From Albibacterium bauzanense (lineage in GTDB: Bacteria > Bacteroidota > Bacteroidia > Sphingobacteriales > Sphingobacteriaceae), in contig NZ_SMGO01000001.1 in the NCBI RefSeq assembly GCF_004339765.1, positions 496,001 to 560,000 on the forward strand: a stretch of 64,000 bases of DNA, given 5' to 3'. Below, one piece after another: positions 36,312 to 45,890 of the stretch. A model generated the notes under the pieces. That model worked only from the letters and a program-made list of their open reading frames with translations, was not told where the DNA came from and did not search any database. The position numbers and the translations under genes are program-made. Positions within the stretch are counted from its first letter, which is position 1. Each line of letters starts with the position of its first letter.

Positions 36312-37656
36312 GCCGATCAATAGCTTTTTGTTAAAAACAACAATACAAACACTACAAAGAATTGGGATTACAATAATTATACTGAGCTTCTTTACCTACG
36401 CGCAAGCTCAGGAAAGAATAATAACACTTGATGAAGCCATTCAATTGGGATTAGAAAACAGCAAACAACTCAAACTTTCCCAATCACGTGTTGACAAAGC
36501 AATCTCTCAATATAATCAGATAAAAGATAAAGCTTTACCCACCGCCAGCACAAGTTTTGCTTACAACCATTCTGAAATATTAAATGATCAATTCCAGATT
36601 GGAAAGGAAGAGCCCTTTGACCTACCTGCTCGCTCAGATGTATATATAGGCACAGCTTCGGTTCAGCAACTTATCTTCCAAGGCAATAAATTGAAGTTTG
36701 CCAAAGAATCTACCAACCTGTTAACTCAAGTAGCCCGTCTTGATATCGATAAAGACAAGCAAGACATTACCTACAACATTGTCAACGCATATTACAATTT
36801 GTATAAAGTGTTACAAAGTGAAAAGGTGGTTGAACAGAACCTACAGGTTATTGACCGTCAAATTAAACAATCACAACGATTTTTTGAACAAGGTATTGTT
36901 ACCAAAAATGATGTATTGCGTTTTCAATTGGAAAAATCAAATATTCAATTAACTGGCCTTGACCTGGAAAACAATCGTAAAGTAGTAAACTACAATTTAG
37001 ATATATTATTGGGCTTACCAGAAAGCACGGTATTAAAAATAAACGAGATACCTGATAATCAATCCATCGCAATGGGATTGCCCAGTTATATTGACAATGC
37101 TTTAAGCAACCGCGAAGAACTCAAACAAATAAGTTTACAAACACAGGTTGCTGATTATAATATAAAATCAATTAAAGCAGATCTTTTACCAACCTTTGGG
37201 GTAGGTGCCCAAATGTATTATATAAATCCTAGTGGCAAATTTATTCCTCCTGTTAATCAATTCTTAGCTCCTGTATCCATAGCTGCTACCCTATCTTGGA
37301 ATTTAGGAAACCTATGGACAAATAAAAATAAAGTAGCAGAAGCGCGTATTCAGAAAGAGGAAACTCAGATTAATGAAGGAATTCTTCAAGATCAAATAAA
37401 AACCGAGGTCAATCAAGATTATCAAAACTACTTGAAGTCAGTCGAAAGAATAAAAATCTTACAAACTTCTATTGCACAGGCTCAGGAAAATGATAGAATC
37501 TTAGAATCAAAATATGAAAATACGATAGCTTCTGTAACAGATCGTATTGACGCCAATAATCAACTATTTCAATCCCAGATTAATCTGGAACTGGCTAAAG
37601 CCGATGCAATGCTTGCTTATTATACTCTATTAAAATCAACCGGAACATTGAAATAA
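36286..37656 (+). CDS. TolC-family outer-membrane efflux channel
   Basis: 456 residues with an N-terminal signal sequence (hydrophobic GITIIILSFFTYAQAQ) and two tandem outer-membrane efflux repeats rich in long helices, e.g. TLDEAIQLGLENSKQLKLSQ and DRQIKQSQRFFEQGIVTKND. It provides the outer-membrane exit duct of a tripartite pump. The start overlaps the end of tetR by 26 bp and the HlyD gene follows 13 bp later. Confidence 0.93.
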   Translation: MKTIKIANKPINSFLLKTTIQTLQRIGITIIILSFFTYAQAQERIITLDEAIQLGLENSKQLKLSQSRVDKAISQYNQIKDKALPTASTSFAYNHSEILNDQFQIGKEEPFDLPARSDVYIGTASVQQLIFQGNKLKFAKESTNLLTQVARLDIDKDKQDITYNIVNAYYNLYKVLQSEKVVEQNLQVIDRQIKQSQRFFEQGIVTKNDVLRFQLEKSNIQLTGLDLENNRKVVNYNLDILLGLPESTVLKINEIPDNQSIAMGLPSYIDNALSNREELKQISLQTQVADYNIKSIKADLLPTFGVGAQMYYINPSGKFIPPVNQFLAPVSIAATLSWNLGNLWTNKNKVAEARIQKEETQINEGILQDQIKTEVNQDYQNYLKSVERIKILQTSIAQAQENDRILESKYENTIASVTDRIDANNQLFQSQINLELAKADAMLAYYTLLKSTGTLK

Positions 37657-37669
37657 AAATTGAATCCAA

Positions 37670-38707
37670 ATGGAAAAGACACAAAAGAAATCAATAAAAG
37701 TAATTCCAATTATACTAGGCCTTGTAATTATTGCCGGTGCCGCTCTCGGAGTAAAAGAATACATCTACTATAGCAAGCACGTAGACACAGATGATGCACA
37801 AATTGATGGAGACATCAGCCCTGTTGTAGCCCGTGTTGGTGGTTATGTTGACTCTATCTTATTTGAAGAAAATGAAAGAGTTACGCAAGATCAGGTTTTA
37901 CTTAAACTAGACGATCGTGATTATCAAATCAAACTAGAACAAGCATTAGCTGCACAGCGTGGCGCAAGTGCAGGAGTTGGTGTTTCTCAATCGCAGATCA
38001 GCTCTACTTTTGCTAATTCATCCAGTGCAAAAGCACAAGCAGAATCAGCAAAGGCCAAGCTATGGCAGGCTAATAAAGATTATGAACGTTATGCCAATCT
38101 AATTAAAGACGGCTCTATAACTCAACAGCAATTTGATCAGGCTAAAGTTCAAAGAGATGTAGCACAAGCTTCTTATCAGGCAGCTCAAGATCAATACAAA
38201 GCAGCAGTTGAACAAATAGCAACCACTAAATCTCAATTAGCGGTAACTAATACCGGTGTAGATCAACGCCAGGCCGATGTAGATTTCGCAAAGCTTCAAT
38301 TATCTTATACCGACATTTCTGCTCCTGCTACTGGTATCGTTTCTAAAAAGAATGTTCAGAAAGGACAGCTGGTGCAAGCAGGTCAGACCTTATTTTCTAT
38401 TGTTAATGAAAATAGTATTTACGTTACTGCTAATTTCAAAGAAACTCAATTAGAAGATATCAAAATTGGTGCTCCTGTTAATATTGAAGTTGATGCTTAT
38501 CCGGATGAAAAAATTGAAGGAACAGTCTATAACTTCTCTCCCGCCACCGGTGCTAAATTCTCATTATTGCCACCTGATAATGCAACCGGAAACTTTGTAA
38601 AGGTGGTTCAACGTATCCCTGTGAAGATTAAAATTAACACTACAAAAGAGATTATGGAAAAGTTGCGTCCGGGAATGAGTGTTAAGGTATCAGTAATTAC
38701 TGAATAA
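37670..38707 (+). CDS. HlyD/EmrA-type membrane fusion protein
   Basis: 345 residues: a short cytoplasmic start (MEKTQKKSIK), one membrane helix (about 12-27), a biotinyl-lipoyl-like domain (DTDDAQIDGDISPVVARVGG), a long coiled coil (about residues 90-195, many Gln/Ala), and a beta-barrel end. It bridges the inner-membrane pump to the TolC protein in the periplasm. It sits between tolC-like and emrB-like genes, 4 bp before the latter. Confidence 0.94.
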   Translation: MEKTQKKSIKVIPIILGLVIIAGAALGVKEYIYYSKHVDTDDAQIDGDISPVVARVGGYVDSILFEENERVTQDQVLLKLDDRDYQIKLEQALAAQRGASAGVGVSQSQISSTFANSSSAKAQAESAKAKLWQANKDYERYANLIKDGSITQQQFDQAKVQRDVAQASYQAAQDQYKAAVEQIATTKSQLAVTNTGVDQRQADVDFAKLQLSYTDISAPATGIVSKKNVQKGQLVQAGQTLFSIVNENSIYVTANFKETQLEDIKIGAPVNIEVDAYPDEKIEGTVYNFSPATGAKFSLLPPDNATGNFVKVVQRIPVKIKINTTKEIMEKLRPGMSVKVSVITE

Positions 38708-38711
38708 TTCA

Positions 38712-40259
38712 ATGGTAGAAACAGGATTTAGAAAATGGATTATCACGTTTACGGTAATCACAGCCTCCTTATTGGAACTGATTGATACAACCATTGTAAA
38801 CGTGGCATTGCCCCAAATACAAGGTAATCTTGGGGCTTCCTTAGAAGATATTGCCTGGCTATCTACAGGTTATGCAGTAGCGAATGTAATCATCCTGCCT
38901 ATGTCGGGTTGGCTGGGAAACCGCTTTGGCCGAAAGAATTACTTTCTTGCTTCCATCGTTTTATTTACAATATCATCCTTTTTATGTGGAAATGCAACCA
39001 TGCTGGAAGAGTTGATTGGATTCCGAATATTACAGGGCATTGCAGGTGGTGGACTTATAGCAACAGCTCAGGCTATTTTATTAGAAACCTGGCCCAGAGA
39101 AGATGTAGGTATTGCAACTGCTTTGTTTGGCTTAGGTGCTGTCGTTGGTCCTACCGTTGGACCAACTATTGGTGGCTATATAATAGAGATTAGTTCATGG
39201 CCGTGGATTTTCTATGTAAACATTCCAGTTGGTATTCTGGCAGCGTATTGTACATACACATTTGTTAGAAGCACTCCGCGAGAGGGAAAAGGTATGCCTA
39301 TCGACTGGTGGGGTATTGGTTTACTGGCAGTTGCTGTTGGTAGTTTACAGACCTTGCTGGAGAAAGGAGAGAGTGAGGATTGGTTTGCTACTCCTTATAT
39401 CATCGTATTAGCCATTCTATCCGTATTTGGTGTTATACTGTTTATATGGCGGGAACTTAGTACCGATCACCCTATTGTTAACTTCAAAATAATGCGGCAT
39501 CGAAGCTTCTCTGTAGGTATGTTTACCTCCTTTGTATTAGGTTTTGGTTTATATGGTTCTGTATTTGTATTTCCGATATTTTGTCAGAATTTGCTTGGTT
39601 TTACACCATTACAAACTGGGGAAATTCTTTTTCCAGGTGGTGTATGTACCATTATTATGATGCCGTTTATCGGGATGATGCTTAAAAAAGGAGTTCCAGC
39701 GCAGGTTATGGCTAGCATAGGAATGCTATTGTTCTTTGTCTTTTGCTGGATGTTAAGTAATTCGACACTTTCTTCTGGAACCGGCGATTTCTTCTGGCCA
39801 TTAGTAATCAGAGGTGTTGGAATGGCATTGTTATTTGTGCCTTTAACTACTCTTGCTATCCAGGATTTAAAGGGACCTGAAATAGGTCAGGGATCTGGTT
39901 TAAATAACATGATGCGACAATTAGGTGGTTCATTTGGAATTGCCGCCTTAACCACCTTAATCCATATCCGCCAAGGTTTTCACCGCAGTAATCTACTAGC
40001 GAATATTAATGATTACAATCCGGCTTTTGTTGAACGATTTAAGATGCTCATCCAGAACTTTATGGGCAAAGGATATTCCGGATTGGACGCCCAACATATG
40101 GCTACAAAGGCAATAGAAGGCACTGTTATTAAACAAACTTTATTATTAACTTACAATGATGCGTATTGGATTGCAGGCTTAATTATGCTCTTTTCAATCC
40201 CCTTAGTATACTTTCAAAAGTTTAAAAAGAACGTAGATATTCCAACAGACGTACATTAA
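38712..40259 (+). CDS. EmrB/QacA-type (DHA2) MFS drug exporter
   Basis: 515 residues with about 14 membrane segments. It starts with FTVITASLLELIDTTIVNVALP, the DHA2 motif D1 region; motif A is GNRFGRKN and motif C is GAVVGPTVGPTIGGYI. It exports hydrophobic compounds by proton antiport, working with the adjacent HlyD and TolC proteins. The drug substrate is unknown. Followed 13 bp later by a universal stress protein gene. Confidence 0.94.
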   Translation: MVETGFRKWIITFTVITASLLELIDTTIVNVALPQIQGNLGASLEDIAWLSTGYAVANVIILPMSGWLGNRFGRKNYFLASIVLFTISSFLCGNATMLEELIGFRILQGIAGGGLIATAQAILLETWPREDVGIATALFGLGAVVGPTVGPTIGGYIIEISSWPWIFYVNIPVGILAAYCTYTFVRSTPREGKGMPIDWWGIGLLAVAVGSLQTLLEKGESEDWFATPYIIVLAILSVFGVILFIWRELSTDHPIVNFKIMRHRSFSVGMFTSFVLGFGLYGSVFVFPIFCQNLLGFTPLQTGEILFPGGVCTIIMMPFIGMMLKKGVPAQVMASIGMLLFFVFCWMLSNSTLSSGTGDFFWPLVIRGVGMALLFVPLTTLAIQDLKGPEIGQGSGLNNMMRQLGGSFGIAALTTLIHIRQGFHRSNLLANINDYNPAFVERFKMLIQNFMGKGYSGLDAQHMATKAIEGTVIKQTLLLTYNDAYWIAGLIMLFSIPLVYFQKFKKNVDIPTDVH

Positions 40260-40272
40260 ACAATATTGTTAT

Positions 40273-41118
40273 ATGAAAACCATACTTGTACCTACTGATT
40301 TTTCTAAAGATGCCACCGAGGCGGCAAACTATGCAGCCCAACTTGGCAAATACGTTGGAGCTTCACGTATTGTGCTGTTAAACTCTTTCTATGTTTCTAT
40401 TTATGAAAGTATTTTGCCGTCCGTAAACTTTATTCAACTCAGCAACGAAGAGATATGCCAAAAACAAGAAAGCTTATTGAGACGATTAAGAGCCTTAAAA
40501 GCACGTTTAGAGTTATTAGTTGATGGAAGCAACATCACAATTGACTATCATTTAAGTAACTTGCCATTACTAAGAGCTATTCAGCAAACAATTGAAGAAC
40601 AGGAAATTGACTTGGTGATTATTGGTAGCACAGGAGAAAATGCAAAAGAAGATAGCGTTTTAGGAAGAAATACAATTGGCATTGCTAAAACAAGTACAAT
40701 TCCTGTTATCGTTTGCCCTTCACAAACCAAGTTTACCCCTATTAAAAAAGTAGTTCTCGCCTGCGATTTCAAAAAGGTAACAGACACCATTCCGTTAAAT
40801 GAACTCGAAGAGATATTAAATATAACAAAGGCAGAACTTTTGGTTTTAAATGTTGATCCACATGGTCATCATTTAAAACCAGAAGCTGTATCTGAAGTTT
40901 CTGCATTGCAACAGATGCTGAAAGGCTTTAATCCACAATATCATTATACAGACGATATGGATACCATTGATAGCATCATCCAATTTACAGATACTCAGGA
41001 GGCTCAACTTATTATTGCCCTTCCAAAAAGATATAGTTTCTTACAAGGGTTGGTACATAATAGCATTTCACAAAGATTGGCTTTGAACTCAAAAACACCC
41101 GTTTTGATTCTTAAATAA
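40273..41118 (+). CDS. Universal stress protein, tandem Usp domains
   Basis: 281 residues with two Usp-type repeats. The first carries ILVPTDFSKDATEAANYAAQL near the N-terminus and the ATP-binding motif GSTGENAKEDSVLGRNTIG (near residues 118-136). The second is more diverged (about residues 158-281). Last gene of the efflux operon, 13 bp after emrB. A role in coping with membrane or drug stress is inferred from this placement. Confidence 0.9.
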   Translation: MKTILVPTDFSKDATEAANYAAQLGKYVGASRIVLLNSFYVSIYESILPSVNFIQLSNEEICQKQESLLRRLRALKARLELLVDGSNITIDYHLSNLPLLRAIQQTIEEQEIDLVIIGSTGENAKEDSVLGRNTIGIAKTSTIPVIVCPSQTKFTPIKKVVLACDFKKVTDTIPLNELEEILNITKAELLVLNVDPHGHHLKPEAVSEVSALQQMLKGFNPQYHYTDDMDTIDSIIQFTDTQEAQLIIALPKRYSFLQGLVHNSISQRLALNSKTPVLILK

Positions 41119-41131
41119 CTGGCAAGGCTCA

Positions 41132-41740
41132 TTACTCAACGATCGTTCTGAAAGTCAAATTTACACGTGGTTTTGCAATTAGCTTTGAGGGTGGCAAACG
41201 ATGCAACCAATGAGTTTGTGTAGCATCTTTCATGATCAATAAACTTCCATGCTCCAAACATAAAGAAACTGTTTCCTTGGTTTCTTTATGTTTGAAAGCA
41301 AACTTCCTTTCTGCTCCAAAACTCAAAGAAGCAATGGCTCCATTCTTTTTTAAATCCTTTTCAGCATCGCTATGCCAAGCCATTCCTTCATCACCATTGT
41401 GATATAAATTCAGCAAGCAAGAATTAAATTTCTCTCCTACCCGCTCTTCTATCTTTGCCTTTAATTCAAGGAGTTCTTTAGTCCAGGGTAAAGCCAATTT
41501 TGTTGTATTAGAATAAGTATATTCAAAAGGTTTATCACCATACCAGGCAACTTTACGTTTGGTTATAATACGTTTACCAAAAATAACGGCTTCATCATTT
41601 TTCCATTCAATATTATTTAACAAAGCCTCTAGATAATAATCGGCCTCTTTTAGAGAGATTAATTTGCCGTAATAGTTTACCGTTCCATCTTTTGGCAAAA
41701 GATTGCGTGTAACATCTATTTCATTATTGAATAAATCCAT
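41132..41740 (-). CDS. AlkB-like 2-oxoglutarate/Fe(II) dioxygenase
   Basis: 202 residues. The iron ligands HxD are His123 and Asp125 (AWHSDAE), with His180 in HWLHRLP as the third. The 2-oxoglutarate arginines are in PRVNLTFR (Arg192, Arg198). It resembles the ABH2/3-like bacterial AlkB proteins, which repair alkylated bases by oxidative demethylation. The gene is 2 bp from, and in the same direction as, the Ada-like methyltransferase gene, so the pair forms a repair operon. Confidence 0.92.
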   Translation of the reverse strand: MDLFNNEIDVTRNLLPKDGTVNYYGKLISLKEADYYLEALLNNIEWKNDEAVIFGKRIITKRKVAWYGDKPFEYTYSNTTKLALPWTKELLELKAKIEERVGEKFNSCLLNLYHNGDEGMAWHSDAEKDLKKNGAIASLSFGAERKFAFKHKETKETVSLCLEHGSLLIMKDATQTHWLHRLPPSKLIAKPRVNLTFRTIVE

Positions 41741-41742
41741 TC

Positions 41743-42594
41743 CTAAAGATCAATATTTGTTTTTACACCTTCCCAACCTATCATCGCTGTTTTTCTTGTA
41801 TTACCCCACATATATCCACCAAAGATTCCGGTAGAGCGAATAACTCGATGACAAGGAATTAAATAAGCAACAGGATTACTTCCAATGGCTGTACCAACTG
41901 CTCTTGATGCTGTTGGTTTACCAATTTCTCCAGCAATTGTACCATAAGTTGCTAAACCTCCCATTGGAATTTTCAGCAGTGCTTCCCAAACCTTTAATTG
42001 GAAATCAGTCCCTTTTAAATGAAGTTTTATTTCAGATAATTTACTCCAATCGTTTTGAAATATAAAAAGAGCGTTCTGCTGTATTAGGTCTAATTTACGT
42101 TGATTTTCTGCATTTGGAAACCTGCGCTTCAAATCCTCTATTGCTTTCTCTTCATCATCTTCAAAGGCCATATAACAAACACCTTTTGCGGTAGAAGCCA
42201 CTATCAAGTTTCCAAACGGACTTTCTGCAAAACTATAATTAATAGAAAGGTTTTTACCACCATTCTTATACTCGAAAGGTGTCATCCCCTCTATATTGAT
42301 AAACAAATCATGCAATCTGCTCGCTCCCGAAAGACCTGTTTCGTAGGCAGTATCAAATAATGTAGCCTCATGCTCACCATTGAGTAAGTTTTTAGCATGC
42401 TGAACACTGATATATTGCAAGAATTTCTTTGGACTTGTTCCTGCCCATTCAGTAAATAATCTTTGAAAATGAAATGGGCTCAAATGAACTTTCTCTGCCA
42501 CCTCGTCCAGATTTGGCTGTTCCCTAAAATTGGTTTTTATATAATCTATCGCTTCTGCAATACGTTTATAGTTGATACTATCTTGCTCTTTCAT
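41743..42594 (-). CDS. Ada-like AraC regulator/O6-alkylguanine-DNA methyltransferase
   Basis: 283 residues. The N-terminal AraC helix-turn-helix domain (YKRIAEAIDYIKTNFREQPNLDEVA to about residue 90) is fused to an MGMT domain ending with IPCHRVIRSTG, which contains the acceptor Cys. The zinc-binding Ada N-terminal domain with its methyl-phosphotriester acceptor Cys is absent. It may therefore regulate and repair but cannot sense methylphosphotriesters in the classical way. Upstream of and co-transcribed with the AlkB-like gene. Confidence 0.92.
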   Translation of the reverse strand: MKEQDSINYKRIAEAIDYIKTNFREQPNLDEVAEKVHLSPFHFQRLFTEWAGTSPKKFLQYISVQHAKNLLNGEHEATLFDTAYETGLSGASRLHDLFINIEGMTPFEYKNGGKNLSINYSFAESPFGNLIVASTAKGVCYMAFEDDEEKAIEDLKRRFPNAENQRKLDLIQQNALFIFQNDWSKLSEIKLHLKGTDFQLKVWEALLKIPMGGLATYGTIAGEIGKPTASRAVGTAIGSNPVAYLIPCHRVIRSTGIFGGYMWGNTRKTAMIGWEGVKTNIDL

Positions 42595-42874
42595 TCCTGT
42601 CTCAATTTTTACACTATAAAGATCGCTAGGTTTTTAATAGAATAAAACCCGAAACTTGCTATAATTTCTCAATATAAAACTCAGACTTATCATCTTTCTT
42701 ATTAAATTCTAGATCGCTCCTTTCCTCCGAAATAGGTAATAACTGATTAGCAAAAATAAAATCAGCACACCGGCTGCAGGATTCCGCTGTTAATCCTTCT
42801 TTTTAACCACTATAAATAACTGTTCTTATTTCTTAGAATGATTTTTACCTTTACAAAAAAACCAATACAATATC

Positions 42875-43525
42875 ATGAGATTACATAATATAGAAGATCA
42901 AAAATCATTAACTCCTTTATTGGCATTGTCATTTTTAAAAGAAGGAAACCAACGTTTTGTAAACAATTTAAAAGCCAACCGTAACCTACTAGAACAGGTA
43001 AACGAAACAAAAAATGGCCAATTTCCCTTTGCTGTCATATTAAGTTGCATCGACAGTCGAACTTCTGCTGAACTTATTTTCGATCAAGGCCTTGGTGATA
43101 TATTTAGTATCCGTGTCGCAGGAAATGTGGTTAGCGACGATGTTATAGGTTCGATGGAATTTGCTTGTAAACTTGCTGGTTCCAAACTGATTGTAGTACT
43201 AGGGCATTCTAAATGTGGAGCTATTACTGGTGCTTGTAAAAAAGTCAAATTAGGACATTTAACGAACCTTCTTGATAAAGTAAGCCCATCGATCGAATAT
43301 GTAAAAGAACATTATAACGATACAGATTTGAGTTCTATCGAAGGCATTAATCTCGTAGCATCTATGCACGTAGAACATACTATAGGAGAAATCTTGGACA
43401 AAAGCCAAATACTTCGCGACATGTATGAAAAAGGAGAAATAGGTGTTTTAGGGGCTTTCTATAATGTTGAGACCGGCGAGGTGGATTTTATTAAAACGAT
43501 GTTTTTAGAAAACAGCACAGTATAA
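42875..43525 (+). CDS. Beta-class carbonic anhydrase
   Basis: 216 residues. Zinc ligands Cys58, His111 and Cys114 occur in SCIDSR and GHSKCGA; Asp60 and Arg62 form the catalytic dyad. It interconverts carbon dioxide and bicarbonate in the cytoplasm. No signal peptide. It is followed by a strong palindromic terminator shared with the convergent ferritin-like gene. Confidence 0.95.
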   Translation: MRLHNIEDQKSLTPLLALSFLKEGNQRFVNNLKANRNLLEQVNETKNGQFPFAVILSCIDSRTSAELIFDQGLGDIFSIRVAGNVVSDDVIGSMEFACKLAGSKLIVVLGHSKCGAITGACKKVKLGHLTNLLDKVSPSIEYVKEHYNDTDLSSIEGINLVASMHVEHTIGEILDKSQILRDMYEKGEIGVLGAFYNVETGEVDFIKTMFLENSTV

Positions 43526-43598
43526 ATCTTCGCTATCATTTTTACTCCTGTTGTTTTTATCAGAAACTTCTTGTTAATGGAATTTGTTTATCCTAATA

Positions 43599-43649
43599 AC
43601 TTGTTTTAATCTTTGATATCTAAATTAGATATCAAAGATTAAAACAAGT
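43599..43649. terminator. Bidirectional terminator, 24-bp perfect inverted repeat
   Basis: Arms 43599-43622 and 43626-43649 are exact complements with an AAT loop. It lies 74 bp after the carbonic anhydrase stop and 7 bp after the ferritin-like stop (minus strand). The stem is AT-rich, so termination strength is less certain. Confidence 0.75.
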
Positions 43650-43656
43650 CAAAAAA

Positions 43657-44487
43657 TTACTTAATGAATGGATTTACAATAGCTAATACAGCTTCAGCGG
43701 TTAAAGGTTCATCGAAAGATTCTGTTGCAGCATTTGCAGATATTTTACCTCCCACTCCATTTAATTGATTAATATCAACTCCTGCTTGATTCTTATTATC
43801 TTCACCAGCGTATACAGCATCAACTGATGATCCTATCCCGGTATCATTTGCACCAGTAATCCATGGTTTTAAATTCGCAGCTGCCCCTCCTCTAGCCCTC
43901 CTCATCTGTCTTAAATGAGAAGCGTGTCTTGCTTCAACTGAATGAATATTAAGAGCTGCAGTAAGTATATCTTTATTACTCATTAATCCAGTTGCCTGAC
44001 CTTTATAAGCACGAACACCCGTATCTTCAAAAACTTGTGCTACGGCTAAAAAAGTATCATAATTACTAAACACATCAGCAAAAGCACCACCAGCTGTAAA
44101 ATCGAAAGTTGGTTTTACAACTGCATCACTACCTAAAGCTGTTTTCAAAAAAGCTACGTGCTCATTTTCATGATCTCTTATAGTTGTCAATGCAGCAACT
44201 GCCGCACCTGATGGTATCAACCCTGAAGTTGCAACACCCTTCGTATAAAATTCTGCTTCTAAATACTCTAATGTTAATGCAAAATTTAAAATAGCCTTTA
44301 CATCACCTGGCACCGTCTGTCCATAAGCTTTATTAAGAATTCCTCCAATAGCAAAGGGCATTGCTGCAACAGTAACTTTTGTACCAAAATTTAAAAAACT
44401 CTTGAGAGCTGCTCTACGAGGATTTAAACGTTCATGAATCTCTTGATCCACATTTTCTATTTCGTCAATTATATTAAATAAATTCAT
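43657..44487 (-). CDS. Ferritin-like domain protein with export signal
   Basis: 276 residues. After an unusual N-terminus (LNPRRAALKSFLNFGTKVTV, containing a twin-arginine-like RR) comes a ferritin-like helical domain. Repeated Glu and His residues suit a di-iron site: ALTLEYLEAEFY, HENEHVAFL and VEARHASHL. It is probably exported to the periplasm. Activity is unknown; the related PF13668-type family contains desiccation-related and other proteins. It lies 11 bp downstream of a second ferritin-like gene and both are divergent from an ECF sigma gene. Confidence 0.85.
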   Translation of the reverse strand: MNLFNIIDEIENVDQEIHERLNPRRAALKSFLNFGTKVTVAAMPFAIGGILNKAYGQTVPGDVKAILNFALTLEYLEAEFYTKGVATSGLIPSGAAVAALTTIRDHENEHVAFLKTALGSDAVVKPTFDFTAGGAFADVFSNYDTFLAVAQVFEDTGVRAYKGQATGLMSNKDILTAALNIHSVEARHASHLRQMRRARGGAAANLKPWITGANDTGIGSSVDAVYAGEDNKNQAGVDINQLNGVGGKISANAATESFDEPLTAEAVLAIVNPFIK

Positions 44488-44498
44488 TTTATTTAGGA

Positions 44499-45185
44499 TT
44501 AGTAGTGTGGTAAATCTTTAACATTCAATTTTGTTTTGATATAAACAGAGGCGATTTCTAACACTTCACCAGGACTTCTTGATTTATCCAAGCCATTCAT
44601 ATCAACAACCGTATTGTCAGCAAATGACCCATTGCTAATTAAATCACGTATTAGTGCAGCATGTCTAGCTTCAACGGAAACTATTTTCCCAGCCAGAACT
44701 AAGTATTTACCATCTTGAATTAAACGACCAGCACCATTATACGCAGAAACACCCAGGTCTTCAAAGGCTTTAGCTGTGGCCAACACACTTTCTCTAGAAC
44801 CAAAATTTATGGAAGAGAAATCTACTTCAAGCCCTTTTATTGCGCTACCACCAATTGCTGCTTTAAAAAATTCACGATGTGCAATTTCATGATCACGAAT
44901 ATCAGTAAAGAATGAATTTTCTTGAGTTGAAATTCCACTATAAGGTGATTCTGCTACTTTCGTATAAAATGCAGCCTCTAATTGTTCCAATGCATATGCA
45001 TAATTTAATATTGCGATATCTCCACTACCAAAGTATTCCCCGTCTTCAGGATTTGGCATATGATTATCACTTTTCTTACATCCAGCTACTGCCAATGCTG
45101 TAACTGCAACTCCGGCTCCTGCATACTTTAAAAAGCTGCGTCTTTTTAGACCCTCATTTTCCTGCTTATTACTCATCTCTTCCAT
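44499..45185 (-). CDS. Ferritin-like domain lipoprotein with twin-arginine-like signal
   Basis: 228 residues (an ATG four codons in is an alternative start). The N-terminus has RRSFLKYAGAGVAVTALAVAGC, a twin-arginine-type signal ending in a lipobox Cys. The helical domain repeats the metal-ligand pattern ALEQLEAAFYTK, HEIAHREFF and VEARHAALI. It is paralogous in layout to the next gene. The pair's expression may be driven by the divergent ECF sigma factor (45333), but no matching promoter was identified. Confidence 0.85.
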   Translation of the reverse strand: MEEMSNKQENEGLKRRSFLKYAGAGVAVTALAVAGCKKSDNHMPNPEDGEYFGSGDIAILNYAYALEQLEAAFYTKVAESPYSGISTQENSFFTDIRDHEIAHREFFKAAIGGSAIKGLEVDFSSINFGSRESVLATAKAFEDLGVSAYNGAGRLIQDGKYLVLAGKIVSVEARHAALIRDLISNGSFADNTVVDMNGLDKSRSPGEVLEIASVYIKTKLNVKDLPHY

Positions 45186-45332
45186 TTTCTTAATTTTAAG
45201 TTATTTAATTTCTATACTATTGTATTTATAGATACGAGATAAATTCAATTCCGGTTTTTTAAAAAAATAAAACCAAAACTTAATCCTTCTCGTAAATAAT
45301 TTAAATTATCTTCGTTTTTATAAAAACATTCA

Positions 45333-45890
45333 TTGCAGAATAACCCGTATAACGAAATTGAATTAATAGTCTTATTAAAGGCAAAGGATGAACGCGCCTA
45401 TAATTATCTATACGATAATTATTCAGGTGCACTCTATAATGTGATTATTAAAATCTTAGGGGAAAGAGAAGAAACAGAAGATGTAGAAGATGTATTGCAA
45501 GAGTGTTTTATTAAAATTTGGAAAAATATAGATTATTACGACATAAACAAAGGCAGACTTTTTACATGGATGCTTCAAATAACCAAGAATACAACAATTG
45601 ATTTCGCTCGTTCAGCTTCCATACAAAAAGAAAAGAAAACAAATCGTTTAGAAAACGATTCGCCTATAATTGAAAATAAAAGAGTTACATTTCTTTATAC
45701 AGATCATTTAGGCTTAAATACTGTAATTGATAGTTTACGAAAAGAAGATAAACAAATTGTTGATCTGGCTTATTTTAAAGGATTCACTCAAAAGGAGATC
45801 GCAGATGAATTAAAGATTCCATTAGGAACGGTTAAAACCAGGGCAAGAAAAGCACTTATGCTGTTAAAAAATATTTTAAAATCAAATTGA
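45333..45890 (+). CDS. ECF RNA polymerase sigma factor, SigK-like
   Basis: 185 residues from a TTG start at 45333; an in-frame stop lies 12 bp upstream and no ATG intervenes, so TTG is the best choice. Region 2 (about 22-85; EDVEDVLQECFIKIWKNI, WMLQITKN) and region 4 (about 130-180; GFTQKEIADELKIPLGTVKTRARKAL) are clear. It is paired with a RskA-type anti-sigma gene that overlaps by 4 bp. It is divergent from two ferritin-like genes, its probable targets. Confidence 0.92.
   Translation: MQNNPYNEIELIVLLKAKDERAYNYLYDNYSGALYNVIIKILGEREETEDVEDVLQECFIKIWKNIDYYDINKGRLFTWMLQITKNTTIDFARSASIQKEKKTNRLENDSPIIENKRVTFLYTDHLGLNTVIDSLRKEDKQIVDLAYFKGFTQKEIADELKIPLGTVKTRARKALMLLKNILKSN

Noticed and set aside
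45186-45332. ECF promoter for the ferritin-like genes
   Set aside because: GGAATT and CGTATC words occur but are only 10 bp apart, too short for a -35/-10 pair.
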